Source of the DNA: Micromonospora sp. WMMD961
Lineage (GTDB): Bacteria > Actinomycetota > Actinomycetes > Mycobacteriales > Micromonosporaceae
Length of the DNA stretch: 64,000 bases
Assembly (NCBI RefSeq): GCF_029626145.1
Contig: NZ_JARUBJ010000002.1
Span: forward strand, 2,634,501 to 2,698,500
Reading direction: 5' to 3'
Made by a program: the position numbers and the translations under genes. The notes below the pieces were generated by a model. That model saw only the letters and a list, made by a program, of their open reading frames with translations. It did not search any database and had not been told where the DNA came from. This document shows, one piece after another, positions 50,654 through 59,574 of the stretch; the stretch's first letter is position 1; every line of letters begins with the position of its first letter.

Positions 50654-51712
50654 ATGGCAGTCACGACACGGCCGTTGGGACGCAGCGGCATCGAGGTCAG
50701 CGCCCTCGGCATGGGGTGCTGGGCGATCGGCGGCCCCTGGGCGGAGGGCAGCCAACCGCTGGGCTGGGGTGCGGTCGACGACGACGAGTCGGTGCGGGCG
50801 ATCCGCCGGGCCCTCGACGTGGGCGTCACCTTCTTCGACACCGCCGACACGTACGGCGCCGGGCACAGTGAGCGGGTCCTCGGCCGGGCACTCGCCGGCC
50901 GCCGGGACGAGGCCGTGATCGCCACCAAGTGGGGTTACACCTTCGACGAGGCGAGCCGACAGGCCACCGGGGAGGACGCGTCGCCCGCGTACCTGCGCAG
51001 GGCCGTTACCGACTCGCTGCGGCGGCTGGGCACCGACCGGATCGACCTCTACCAGCTGCACCTCGCCGACCTGTCGGTGCCGCGCGCGCAGGCACTGATC
51101 GGTGGCTGTGAGGACCTGGTCGCCGAGGGCCTGATCCGGGCGTACGGGTGGAGCACCGACCGTCCCGACCGGGCCACCGCGTTCGGGCACGCCGCCGCCG
51201 GTGCCACCGCCGTGCAGCACACCCTCTCCGTGCTGCGGGACGCTCCGGACTTGCTCGCGGTCTGCGACAAGTACGACCTGGCCAGCGTCAACCGGGGCCC
51301 GCTGGGCATGGGACTGCTCACCGGCAAGTACTCGGCCGGGTCGACGCTGCCGCCCGACGACGTACGCGGGTTGGCCCCGGGGTGGTTGGAGTGGTTCCGT
51401 GGTGGTCGGCCCGCGCCGGAGTGGTTGCGTCGGGTCGGTGCGGTCCGTGCGGCGCTCACCGCCGACGGGCGCACCCTCGCCCAGGGCGCGTTGGGCTGGA
51501 TCTGGGCGCGCAGCGGCCGCACCATTCCGATCCCCGGATGTCGCACTGTCGCCCAGGTCGAGGAGAACGCCGCGGCGCTGCACCGGGGCCCCCTGCCGGC
51601 GGACCAGTTCGTCGAGGTCGAGCGCCAGTTGGCAGCGTTGCGCACGGCAGCCCTACGAGACGCCGACCGCCCCCACTGGCCCCCTCCCACCCACCCCACC
51701 GTCCACCCCTGA
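50654..51712 (+). CDS. Aldo/keto reductase
   Basis: A 352-residue AKR with LGMGCWAIGG, FFDTADTYGAGHSERVLGRA (catalytic Asp, Tyr), VIATKWGYTFDE (Lys) and LYQLHLADLS (His), plus GPLGMGLLTGKY and ARSGRTIPIPGCRTVAQVEE cofactor contacts. The last 20 residues are Pro/His-rich (PHWPPPTHPTVHP) and merge into a C-rich DNA stretch. It belongs to the general stress-type AKR group (YhdN/IolS-like); substrate unknown. It interrupts the usual HIT-pgsA order. Confidence 0.92.
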   Translation: MAVTTRPLGRSGIEVSALGMGCWAIGGPWAEGSQPLGWGAVDDDESVRAIRRALDVGVTFFDTADTYGAGHSERVLGRALAGRRDEAVIATKWGYTFDEASRQATGEDASPAYLRRAVTDSLRRLGTDRIDLYQLHLADLSVPRAQALIGGCEDLVAEGLIRAYGWSTDRPDRATAFGHAAAGATAVQHTLSVLRDAPDLLAVCDKYDLASVNRGPLGMGLLTGKYSAGSTLPPDDVRGLAPGWLEWFRGGRPAPEWLRRVGAVRAALTADGRTLAQGALGWIWARSGRTIPIPGCRTVAQVEENAAALHRGPLPADQFVEVERQLAALRTAALRDADRPHWPPPTHPTVHP

Positions 51713-51750
51713 CCGCCCCCACCCACGTCCCCGCCACCCCACCCATGTCC

Positions 51751-51829
51751 GCGTCGATCATGGAGTTGTGGTGGCTGAAAGATCAGGCATAAGCGGATAT
51801 GTCACCCACCACAACTCCATGATCGACGC
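51751..51829. repeat. Extragenic palindrome, GATCATGGAG family (copy 2)
   Basis: A 24-bp perfect inverted repeat (51751-51774 and 51806-51829) with a 31-base loop lies between the convergent AKR and EF-G2 genes. The arm core TCGATCATGGAGTTGTGGTG is the same as in the copy at 13151-13225, but the loop is different. A C-rich stretch (51680-51750) lies on the left and a G-rich stretch (51832-51870) on the right. Confidence 0.88.
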
Positions 51830-51871
51830 CAGGGGAGGGTGGGGTGGGCAGGGGTGGGGTGGGGTGGGGGG

Positions 51872-54028
51872 TTAGGGGGTGTGTTCTTTGCGGATCTGGT
51901 CGGCCAGGTGGGCGGGCATCGGGTCGTGGCGGACGAAGTGACGGCGGAAGGTGCCGGTGCCGGCCGTCATCGACCGCAGCTCGACGGCGTACCGCAGCAA
52001 CTCGGTGGCCGGCACCTCGGCGCGGACGAGGGTCCGGCCCTCGGTGTCCGGGTCGGGTTCGGTGCCGAGTACCCGGCCTCGTCGGCCGGACAGGTCGCCC
52101 ATCACGGTGCCCACCGAACCGTCGGGCACCCGGATGGTGACCTCGTCGATCGGCTCCAGCAGTGCCGGCTGGCCACGGTCGGCGGCGTCGCGCAGGGCCA
52201 GCGCGCCGGCGGTCTGGAAGGCCGCGTCGGAGGAGTCGACGCTGTGCGCCTTGCCGTCGACCAGGGTCACCCGCAGGTCCACCACCGGGTGACCGGCGAC
52301 CAGGCCGCGTTCGAGTTGGGCGCGGACGCCCTTCTCCACGGACGGGATGTAGTTGTGCGGCACCGCGCCGCCGACGACCCGGTCGACGAACTCGAAGCCG
52401 CTGCCCGGGGGCAGGGGTTCGACCTCGATGTCGCAGACCGCGTACTGGCCGTGGCCGCCGGACTGCTTGACGTGCCGGCCGTGCCCGGTCGCGGGTACCG
52501 TCAGCGTCTCGCGCAGCGACACCTTGACCGGCTCGGTGTCCAGTGCGACGCCACCGGCACGTAGCCGGTCGAGAACCACGTCGGCGTGTGCCTCGCCCAT
52601 GCACCAGAGGACCAGCTGGTGGGTCTCCGGGTTGCGCTCCAACCGCAGTGTGGGGTCGCCCGCGACCAGGCGGGCGAGGTTACGGGCCAGGGCGTCCTCG
52701 TCGGCGCGGCTGTGCGCGACGATCGCCACCGGCAGCAGCGGCTCCGGCATCTCCCAGGGGGCGATCAGCAGCGGGTCGGTCTTGGCCGAGATGGTGTCGC
52801 CGGTCTCGGCGCTGCCCGACTTGGTGATCGCGCAGAGGTCGCCGGCCACGCAGAACGGCACCTCGCGAAGGGCCGCGCCCAGCGGGGTGTAGATGTGCCC
52901 GACCCGCTCGTCGGCGTCGTGGTCGGGGTGCCCGCGTTCGGCCATGCCGTGCCCGGAGACGTGCACGGTCTGGTCGGGACGCAGCGTGCCGGAGAAGACC
53001 CGGACCAGCGAGACCCGGCCGACGTGGCGGTCGACGGTGGTCTTGACGACCTCCGCGACGAGCGGACCGGCCGGGTCGCAGGTCAACGGCGGACGCGGCG
53101 AGCCGTCCACGCCGGTCACCGCCGGCAACTCGTGCTCCAGCGGCGACGGGAACGCGGCGGTCAGCACCTCCAGCAGTACGTCCAACCCGACGCCGGTCTC
53201 GGCGCAGACCGGCACCACCGGGTAGAAGTGACCCCGGGCGACGGCCTTCTCCAGGTCGTCGATGAGCACCTCGTCGCTGATCTCCTCGCCGTCGAGGTAG
53301 CGGTCCATCAGGGTCTCGTCCTCGCTCTCGGCGATGATCCCCTCGATCAGCTCGTCGCGGGACTCGTCGATGGCCCGCTGGTGCTCCGGGTCGGGGGCGC
53401 GGACGTCGGCGGGAAGCCCGGCGCTGTAGTCGAAGACCCGACGGGTGATCAGGCCGAGCAGACCCTCGGTGGACACGCCGTCGTCGCCGAGCATCGGCAG
53501 GTAGAGCGGCATCACGTTGTCGCCGAACAGGCGCTGGCAGAGCGCCACCGTCTCGTCGACGTCGGCGCGGGGCTGGTCCAGTCGGGCCACCGCGACCGCG
53601 CGGGGCATGTCGACCGCCGCGCACTCCTCCCAGAGAGCGACGGTGGCGGCGTCCATGCCGCCCGCCGCCGAGACGACGAAGAGCGCGGCGTCGGCGGCTC
53701 GCAGCCCGGCCCGCAGCTCGCCGACGAAGTCGGCGTACCCGGGGGTGTCCAGCAGGTTGACCTTGATGCCGTTGTGCAGCAGCGGTGCGCAGGACAGGCT
53801 GACCGAGCGCTGCTGGCGCACGGCCGCCGGGTCGTGGTCGCCAACCGTGGTGCCGTCGACCACGGAGCCGGCTCGGCTGATCGTGCCCGTCGCCGCGAGC
53901 AGGGCCTCGACCAGTGTCGTCTTGCCCGCTCCGGAGTGCCCGACGAGCACGATGTTGCGTACCCGCTCGGGGTCGGTCACCACCGGCGTGCCGCCGGTGG
54001 AACCCTTCTCCTGATTTTTCTGCGCCAT
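51872..54028 (-). CDS. fusA2: Elongation factor G-like protein (EF-G2)
   Basis: A 718-residue translational GTPase. G1 is VGHSGAGKTTLVEALL and G3 LLDTPGYADF. The G4 site that reads NKxD in EF-G appears as VAVARLDQ, a known divergence of actinobacterial EF-G2. Domains II-V follow (VGRVSLVRVFSGTLRPDQTV; GHGRHVKQSGGHGQYAVCDI; GAVPHNYIPSVEKGVRAQLE). EF-G2 proteins have weak or ribosome-stress roles, not the main translocase. GGGAGG lies eight bases before ATG 54028. It is divergent from pgsA. The canonical fusA is not in this window. Confidence 0.9.
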   Translation of the reverse strand: MAQKNQEKGSTGGTPVVTDPERVRNIVLVGHSGAGKTTLVEALLAATGTISRAGSVVDGTTVGDHDPAAVRQQRSVSLSCAPLLHNGIKVNLLDTPGYADFVGELRAGLRAADAALFVVSAAGGMDAATVALWEECAAVDMPRAVAVARLDQPRADVDETVALCQRLFGDNVMPLYLPMLGDDGVSTEGLLGLITRRVFDYSAGLPADVRAPDPEHQRAIDESRDELIEGIIAESEDETLMDRYLDGEEISDEVLIDDLEKAVARGHFYPVVPVCAETGVGLDVLLEVLTAAFPSPLEHELPAVTGVDGSPRPPLTCDPAGPLVAEVVKTTVDRHVGRVSLVRVFSGTLRPDQTVHVSGHGMAERGHPDHDADERVGHIYTPLGAALREVPFCVAGDLCAITKSGSAETGDTISAKTDPLLIAPWEMPEPLLPVAIVAHSRADEDALARNLARLVAGDPTLRLERNPETHQLVLWCMGEAHADVVLDRLRAGGVALDTEPVKVSLRETLTVPATGHGRHVKQSGGHGQYAVCDIEVEPLPPGSGFEFVDRVVGGAVPHNYIPSVEKGVRAQLERGLVAGHPVVDLRVTLVDGKAHSVDSSDAAFQTAGALALRDAADRGQPALLEPIDEVTIRVPDGSVGTVMGDLSGRRGRVLGTEPDPDTEGRTLVRAEVPATELLRYAVELRSMTAGTGTFRRHFVRHDPMPAHLADQIRKEHTP

Positions 54029-54278
54029 CGGGCGCACCTCCCTCAGCCGGTGGTGGGTGGCGACCGCCGCGCGACGGGTAGCGGCCCGGGGCGAGTGCGC
54101 GGCGATATCCTCCGGTGGTCTGCTGCACAGCGGGAACGGGACGGGTGGCCGGGTGAGCTGGCTCACCTCCTGGCTCGATCTCACACCCGTTGCCGGGTAG
54201 GCACAAGCCTCTCCCGGGCGGGTCGGCGGGACCGGCCGTATCGGCGGAGCTGGGCGGACCGTTATCGTGGGGACCGCC

Positions 54279-54908
54279 ATGGCGAAGATCTTCCAAGTGT
54301 CGGCCCGCGCGGGGATGACCCGCGTCGTCGAGCCGATTGCCCGTGCCCTCCTGCGCGCGGGCGTCACCCCCAATGCCGTAACCGTCGCGGGCACCGTTGG
54401 TGTGCTCGTCGGCGCTCTCGGCTTCGGTGCTCGCGGCCACCTGGTCGCGGGCGCGTTGATCGTCACCCTGTTCGCGCTGACCGACCTGCTCGACGGGACG
54501 ATGGCCCGGATGAGCGGTGGCTCCACGAAGTTCGGCGCGTTCCTCGATTCGAGCATGGACCGGGTCGCCGACAGCGCCGTCTTCGGTGCGGTCGCATACT
54601 GGCTCGCCACGCAGGGCAACCGCTCCGGGGTCGCCGCCGCGCTGATCTGCCTGGCCGCCGGCAGCCTGGTCTCCTACGTGAAGGCCCGCGCCGAGGGGCT
54701 CGGCATGACCTGCAACGTGGGCATCGCCGAGCGCACCGAGCGGCTGCTGATCGTCGGGGTCGGTGGAATCCTCACCGGCCTGAACGTGAAGCCGGCGCTG
54801 GAGATCGCGCTCTGGCTGCTCGCCGCAGTGTCGATCTTCACCGTGGGGCAGCGGATGGCGCACGTCTACCGCCAGGCCCAGCAGCTCCAGCCGGACGGTC
54901 AGGCGTGA
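54279..54908 (+). CDS. pgsA: Phosphatidylinositol phosphate synthase
   Basis: A 209-residue CDP-alcohol phosphotransferase with six spans. The metal/CDP motif is complete: DGTMARMSGGSTKFGAFLD followed by SSMD, i.e. DGx2ARx8Gx3Dx3D. It condenses CDP-diacylglycerol with inositol 3-phosphate to form phosphatidylinositol phosphate, the anchor of PIMs, in the plasma membrane. The position before the acyltransferase and PimA genes supports PIP synthase over phosphatidylglycerol phosphate synthase. The ATG lies 250 bp from divergent EF-G2. Confidence 0.94.
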   Translation: MAKIFQVSARAGMTRVVEPIARALLRAGVTPNAVTVAGTVGVLVGALGFGARGHLVAGALIVTLFALTDLLDGTMARMSGGSTKFGAFLDSSMDRVADSAVFGAVAYWLATQGNRSGVAAALICLAAGSLVSYVKARAEGLGMTCNVGIAERTERLLIVGVGGILTGLNVKPALEIALWLLAAVSIFTVGQRMAHVYRQAQQLQPDGQA

Positions 54909-54954
54909 GCGGCGCGGTGCCGACCCGGCGCCGGACGACCGGCGGCCGGGCCGC

Positions 54955-55887
54955 GTGAACCTCACCGAGCTGGGTTACATCGCCGGCTGGCGGGTGGTCC
55001 GCGCGCTACCCCGGCCGCTGGTCGCGGCGGCGTTCCAGGCGGGCGCGGACCGCGCCCACCGTCGCGGCGGCGGGGGTACGGCCCGACTGCGCGCGAACCT
55101 GCGCCGGGTGGTCGGCCCGGAGCTGCCCGACGCCGAGCTGGACGATCTCGTCAAGCGTGGGCTGCGCTCGTACGCCCGGTACTGGATGGAGGCGTTCCGG
55201 CTGCCGTCGTCGAGCCGGTCGCAGATCCTGTCCGGCTTCCGGCTCGACGGCGCCGAGCTGCTCGCCGCCGACGTGGCCGCGGGCCGGGGCGCCGTGGTGG
55301 CGTTGCCGCACGCCGGCAACTGGGACGCCGCGGGGGCCTGGGTGGCGGCCACCGGTTGGCCGATCACCACGGTCATGGAGCGACTCAAGCCGGAGGGCGT
55401 GTACGAGCGTTTCATCGCCTTCCGGGAGGGCCTGGGGATGGAGATCCTGCCGACCCACGGTGGGCCGCGCCCGGCGTTCGACGTGCTGCTGGACCGGGTA
55501 CGCGCCGGTGCGGTGGTGCCGCTGCTGGCCGACCGGGACCTCTCCGCCCGTGGCGTGGAGGTGGACTTCTTCGGCGGGAAGACCCGGATGCCCGCCGGGC
55601 CGGCGCTGCTCGCCCTGCACACCGGAGCGCCGCTCTACGTGGCCTCGATGTGGTACGAACCGGACGCGGCCCGCGCGTCGCTCGCCGGGCCGCTGCCGGT
55701 GCCGGGGCCCGAGGTGGGGCCCCTGGACCAGCGGGTCCGGTCGCTGACCCAGCTGATCGCCGACGGTCTGGCGGCGGGTATCGCCCGGCATCCGGAAGAC
55801 TGGCACATGTTGCAGCGGATGTGGCTGGACCAGCGGGGGGCGGGGGACGGCACGGTGCCGCGCTCGTCGGCCTCCGGTCCGGCCTGA
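54955..55887 (+). CDS. patA: Phosphatidylinositol mannoside acyltransferase
   Basis: A 310-residue lipid-A-acyltransferase-type enzyme (PatA/HtrB fold). The catalytic H-x4-D is in ALPHAGNWDAAG, with FFGGKTRMPAGPALLALHTG and YVASMWYEPD as substrate-pocket blocks. It transfers a fatty acyl group to the mannose of PIM1/PIM2 at the cytoplasmic face of the membrane. GTG 54955 begins MNLTELGYIAGWRVVRALPR, a typical N-terminus. It follows pgsA by 46 bp and precedes pimA by 16 bp, one operon. Confidence 0.92.
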   Translation: MNLTELGYIAGWRVVRALPRPLVAAAFQAGADRAHRRGGGGTARLRANLRRVVGPELPDAELDDLVKRGLRSYARYWMEAFRLPSSSRSQILSGFRLDGAELLAADVAAGRGAVVALPHAGNWDAAGAWVAATGWPITTVMERLKPEGVYERFIAFREGLGMEILPTHGGPRPAFDVLLDRVRAGAVVPLLADRDLSARGVEVDFFGGKTRMPAGPALLALHTGAPLYVASMWYEPDAARASLAGPLPVPGPEVGPLDQRVRSLTQLIADGLAAGIARHPEDWHMLQRMWLDQRGAGDGTVPRSSASGPA

Positions 55888-55903
55888 GGAGGTGGGCTGA
55901 CGC

Positions 55904-57064
55904 ATGCGGATCGGCATCGTGTGCCCGTACTCCTTCGACGTCCCCGGCGGGGTGCAGAACCACGTGATGGACCTCGCCGAGGCGTTGATCGCGCTCGGCC
56001 ACGAGGTCAGCGTGCTCGCCCCGGCCGACGAGGATTCGCCGTTGCCGGCGTACGTGGTGTCCGCCGGCCGTGCCGTGCCGCTGCCGTACAACGGGTCGGT
56101 GGCCCGGATCGCGTTCGGCCCGGTCTCGACCGCCCGGGTCCGGCGGTGGCTCACCAACGGTGACTTCGACGTGTTGCACGTGCACGAACCGCTCACGCTG
56201 AGCCTGTCGCTGCTGGCCGTGCTCTCCGCCCGCGGCCCGGTGGTGGCCACGTTCCACACCGCGATGACCCGTTCCCGGGTGTTGGCGGCGGCGCAGGGTG
56301 TGCTCCAGATCGTGTTGGAACGGATCACCGCCCGGATCGCGGTCAGCGCGCTGGCCCGCAAGGTGCAGGTGGAGCACATGGACGGCGGCGCGGTGGAGAT
56401 CCCCAACGGGGTGGCGGTGGCCAAGTTCGCCGACGCCGAGCCGTTGCCCGGCTGGCCGGGGGAGTGCGCCCCGGGCACCGGCGGCACGCTGGGCTTCCTG
56501 GGCCGGTTCACCGAGGCCCGCAAGGGCTTCCCGGTGCTGCGCGACGCGTTCGTGGCGCTGGCCCCCACCCGGCCCGGGCTGCGGTTGCTCGTCGCCGGCC
56601 CGGGTGACCCCGACGACCTGTACGACCAGTTCCCGGCTGATCTGCACGAGCGCGTCACGTTCCTCGGCCTGGTCACCGAACCGGACAAGGCGCGCATGCT
56701 GCGTAGTGTGCACCTCTACGTGGCGCCGAACACCGGCGGCGAGTCGTTCGGCATGATCCTCACCGAGGCCCTGGCCGCGGGTACGACGGTGGTCGCCAGC
56801 GACCTGGACGCGTTCCGGAGGGTGCTCGACGGTGGGCGTGCCGGTCGGCTCTTTCCCACCGGCGACCCGGTGGGGCTGCGCGACGCGGTGACCGGGCTGT
56901 TGGACGACCCCGCCGCGCGGGCCACGCTGACCGCCTGCGGGGATCAGGTCGTGGCGAATTTCGACTGGCCGATGGTTGCCCGCCGTGTTCTGGAGGTATA
57001 CGCAGCGGCGATCGAGGCAACCGACGGACGGGTCATCGACCAGGAATGGGTGGGGCTGGGCTGA
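55904..57064 (+). CDS. pimA: Phosphatidylinositol alpha-mannosyltransferase
   Basis: A 386-residue GT4 enzyme: MRIGIVCPYSFDVPGGVQNH, VLHVHEPLTLSLSLLAVL, VEIPNGVAVAKFADAEPLPG, LGFLGRFTEARKGFPVLRDA and PNTGGESFGMILTEALAAGT. These are the PimA acceptor and GDP-mannose donor blocks. It adds the first mannose to phosphatidylinositol at the membrane surface. An excellent GAGGAGG site precedes ATG 55904. It forms one operon with pgsA and patA and matches the mycobacterial Rv2612c-2610c order. Confidence 0.95.
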   Translation: MRIGIVCPYSFDVPGGVQNHVMDLAEALIALGHEVSVLAPADEDSPLPAYVVSAGRAVPLPYNGSVARIAFGPVSTARVRRWLTNGDFDVLHVHEPLTLSLSLLAVLSARGPVVATFHTAMTRSRVLAAAQGVLQIVLERITARIAVSALARKVQVEHMDGGAVEIPNGVAVAKFADAEPLPGWPGECAPGTGGTLGFLGRFTEARKGFPVLRDAFVALAPTRPGLRLLVAGPGDPDDLYDQFPADLHERVTFLGLVTEPDKARMLRSVHLYVAPNTGGESFGMILTEALAAGTTVVASDLDAFRRVLDGGRAGRLFPTGDPVGLRDAVTGLLDDPAARATLTACGDQVVANFDWPMVARRVLEVYAAAIEATDGRVIDQEWVGLG

Positions 57065-57145
57065 CCGGTGTGACGGACGGTGTGGCGGTGACCGGTCTTC
57101 CGGCGTGACCGCACCCACTCGGAGCTGAAACGGAGCAGCACTACG

Positions 57146-57649
57146 ATGCCGCACATGTGGTGGGTGGTGGCCGCGAGCGTGGTCGTGGGGCTGGTCGCGG
57201 CGTACCTCATCTGGACGGCCGGTCGGGTCGACAGGTTGCAGGGCCGCGCGGAACTGGCGGCCCGGGCTCTCGACGCCCACCTGCTGCGCCGGGCGGCCGC
57301 GGCGGCGGTGCTGGCCGAGCGGCGCTTCGGCGTCGAGCTGTACGCGGCGGCCCGGATCGCCCTGGACGCCGGCCCGGACGAGCGTGAGGCGGCGGAGAAC
57401 GACCTGACCCGGCAGTTGCGGGCCGTCCAGTTGGATCCGGACGATCCGGATTGCAGGGCGGTCATCGCGGCCAGTCGCCGGCTGGCGCTGTCCCGCCAGG
57501 TGCACACGGATCTGGTCCGGGACGCCCGCTCGGCGCGCAGCCGGCCGCTGGTGCGGTTGTTGCGGATGGGGCGGGGCCGGGAGTGGCCGCGCTACTTCGA
57601 CATCGACGACCCGACCCTGACCGTGCCCGCGGACGTCCCCGCCACCTGA
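57146..57649 (+). CDS. Membrane-anchored helical protein, unknown
   Basis: A 167-residue protein with one N-terminal membrane span (MWWVVAASVVVGLVAAYLIW), then a long helical region (TAGRVDRLQGRAELAARALD; AAAAVLAERRFGVELYAA) and an Arg-rich block ending in WPRYFDIDDPTLTVP. Genes of this form often lie between pimA and pdxS in actinobacteria, sometimes fused to a Nudix domain that is absent here. It probably faces the cytoplasm. Function unknown. Confidence 0.75.
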   Translation: MPHMWWVVAASVVVGLVAAYLIWTAGRVDRLQGRAELAARALDAHLLRRAAAAAVLAERRFGVELYAAARIALDAGPDEREAAENDLTRQLRAVQLDPDDPDCRAVIAASRRLALSRQVHTDLVRDARSARSRPLVRLLRMGRGREWPRYFDIDDPTLTVPADVPAT

Positions 57650-57785
57650 CCCGGGTCGCGTGCGGGCCGGTGATCAGTGCCACAGGGCAGGCCACCGGGG
57701 GTCTGATTGGCTGTCGGTGCGGCGTTGACCCGCGCGTAGCATTTTTGCTGCCACCCCCCAGAGCCCGTCCAAGGAGCGATGACCC

Positions 57786-58703
57786 GTGCCCGAAAACACC
57801 GCCTCGAACACCGGTACCGCCCCCGTCGTCGGTTCTGCCCGCGTGAAGCGTGGCATGGCCGAGATGCTGAAGGGCGGCGTGATCATGGATGTGGTCAACG
57901 CCGAGCAGGCCAAGATCGCCGAAGACGCCGGCGCGGTGGCGGTGATGGCCCTGGAGCGGGTGCCCGCCGACATCCGCGCGCAGGGCGGCGTGTCCCGGAT
58001 GAGCGACCCAGACATGATCGACGGGATCATCGAGGCGGTCTCCATCCCGGTGATGGCCAAGGCCCGCATCGGCCACTTCGTGGAGGCGCGGATCCTCCAG
58101 TCGCTCGGCGTGGACTACGTCGACGAGTCCGAGGTGCTGACCCCGGCCGACTACGCCAACCACATCGACAAGTGGGCGTTCACGGTGCCCTTCGTCTGTG
58201 GTGCGACCAACCTGGGCGAGGCGCTGCGCCGGATCACCGAGGGCGCGGCAATGATCCGCTCCAAGGGCGAGGCCGGCACCGGTGACGTCTCCAACGCCAC
58301 CACCCACATGCGGAGGATCCGCCAGGAGATCCGCCGCCTCTCCTCGCTGCCGGCCGACGAGCTGTACGTCGCGGCCAAGGAGCTGCAGGCCCCGTACGAG
58401 CTGGTCAAGGAGGTCGCCGAGAGCGGCAAGCTGCCGGTGGTGCTGTTCACCGCCGGTGGGATCGCCACTCCGGCCGACGCCGCGATGATGATGCAGCTCG
58501 GCGCGGAGGGTGTCTTCGTCGGCTCCGGCATCTTCAAGGCCGGCAACCCGGCCCAGCGGGCCGCCGCGATCGTCAAGGCCACCACCTTCCACGACGACCC
58601 GGACGTGCTGGCGAAGGTCTCCCGCGGTCTCGGCGAGGCCATGGTCGGCATCAACGTCGACGAGATCCCGCAGCCGCACCGGCTGGCCGAGCGGGGCTGG
58701 TGA
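57786..58703 (+). CDS. pdxS: Pyridoxal 5'-phosphate synthase subunit PdxS
   Basis: A 305-residue TIM-barrel subunit: GSARVKRGMAEMLKGGVIMD, EQAKIAEDAGAVAVMALERV, PVMAKARIGHFVEARILQSL, active-site lysine in MIRSKGEAGTG and FTAGGIATPADAAMMMQLGA. With PdxT it forms the 12+12 complex that makes pyridoxal 5'-phosphate from ribose 5-phosphate, glyceraldehyde 3-phosphate and glutamine-derived ammonia. AAGGAG lies upstream of GTG 57786. pdxT follows after 7 bp. Confidence 0.97.
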   Translation: MPENTASNTGTAPVVGSARVKRGMAEMLKGGVIMDVVNAEQAKIAEDAGAVAVMALERVPADIRAQGGVSRMSDPDMIDGIIEAVSIPVMAKARIGHFVEARILQSLGVDYVDESEVLTPADYANHIDKWAFTVPFVCGATNLGEALRRITEGAAMIRSKGEAGTGDVSNATTHMRRIRQEIRRLSSLPADELYVAAKELQAPYELVKEVAESGKLPVVLFTAGGIATPADAAMMMQLGAEGVFVGSGIFKAGNPAQRAAAIVKATTFHDDPDVLAKVSRGLGEAMVGINVDEIPQPHRLAERGW

Positions 58704-58710
58704 CCGACGG

Positions 58711-59313
58711 ATGGCCGTACCCGTGATCGGTGTTCTCGCTCTTCAGGGGGACGTCCGCGAGCACGTGGCGGCGCTGGCCGCGGCGGGTGCGGACGCCCGC
58801 CCGGTGCGTCGCCCGGCGGAGCTGGACGCGGTCGACGGCCTGGTCGTCCCCGGGGGCGAGTCCACCACGATCAGCAAGCTCACCGACATCTTCGAGATGC
58901 GCGAGCCGATCGACAAGCGGATCGCCGACGGCATGCCGGTCTACGGGTCCTGCGCCGGCATGATCATGCTGGCCACGGCGGTGCTGGACGGCCGACCCGA
59001 CCAGCGGGGCTTCGCCGGCATCGACATGACCGTGCGGCGCAACGCGTTCGGCCGGCAGGTCGACTCGTTCGAGGCCCCGGTCGAGATCACCGGGGTGCCG
59101 GGGGAGCCGTTCCACGCGGTCTTCATCCGGGCGCCCTGGGTCGAGCGGGTCGGTGCCGGTGTCCAGGTCATCGGCACGGTGACCGGTGGCCCGGCCGCCG
59201 ACCGGATCGTGGCGGTCCGACAGGGCAACCTGCTGGCCACCTCGTTCCACCCGGAGTTGACCGGTGACCTGCGGGTGCACGCGTACTTCGTGGATCTGGT
59301 GCGGGCCGCCTGA
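58711..59313 (+). CDS. pdxT: Pyridoxal 5'-phosphate synthase glutaminase PdxT
   Basis: A 200-residue class-I glutamine amidotransferase: VIGVLALQGDVREHV, VVPGGESTTISKL, the nucleophile cysteine in VYGSCAGMIML, and ATSFHPELTGDLRVHAYFV with the catalytic His/Glu. It supplies ammonia to PdxS. ATG 58711 is 7 bp after the pdxS stop. A perfect hairpin terminator follows immediately. Confidence 0.96.
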   Translation: MAVPVIGVLALQGDVREHVAALAAAGADARPVRRPAELDAVDGLVVPGGESTTISKLTDIFEMREPIDKRIADGMPVYGSCAGMIMLATAVLDGRPDQRGFAGIDMTVRRNAFGRQVDSFEAPVEITGVPGEPFHAVFIRAPWVERVGAGVQVIGTVTGGPAADRIVAVRQGNLLATSFHPELTGDLRVHAYFVDLVRAA

Positions 59314-59314
59314 G

Positions 59315-59340
59315 CGGTCGGACGGGTCGCCGTCCGACCG
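59315..59340 (+). terminator. Terminator of pdxS-pdxT
   Basis: CGGTCGGACGG (59315-59325) and CCGTCCGACCG (59330-59340) form an 11-bp perfect stem with a four-base loop, starting just after the pdxT stop. It is a strong intrinsic-type hairpin without a U-run. The rest of the 261-bp gap before yebC shows no further gene. Confidence 0.8.
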
Positions 59341-59574
59341 GCGGGGCATGTTCTCCGGCCCCAGCTGGTTGTCCAGTGGGTCACCCGGCGGCACCCCGGC
59401 GGGTGCCGGATGTGACACGCCCGGGTGTGACCTCGGTAAGATTGCCGCGGTTCGGCAGGGCCGTCGCCCGGCGCGGCAATTCCCGCGGAGCCGACCGGCC
59501 GCCGGACCGCCCGATACGGCGCGTCATCGGTGCGGCAGTCGATGCAGGCGTGGAATGACAGACGGAGGTAGAAG

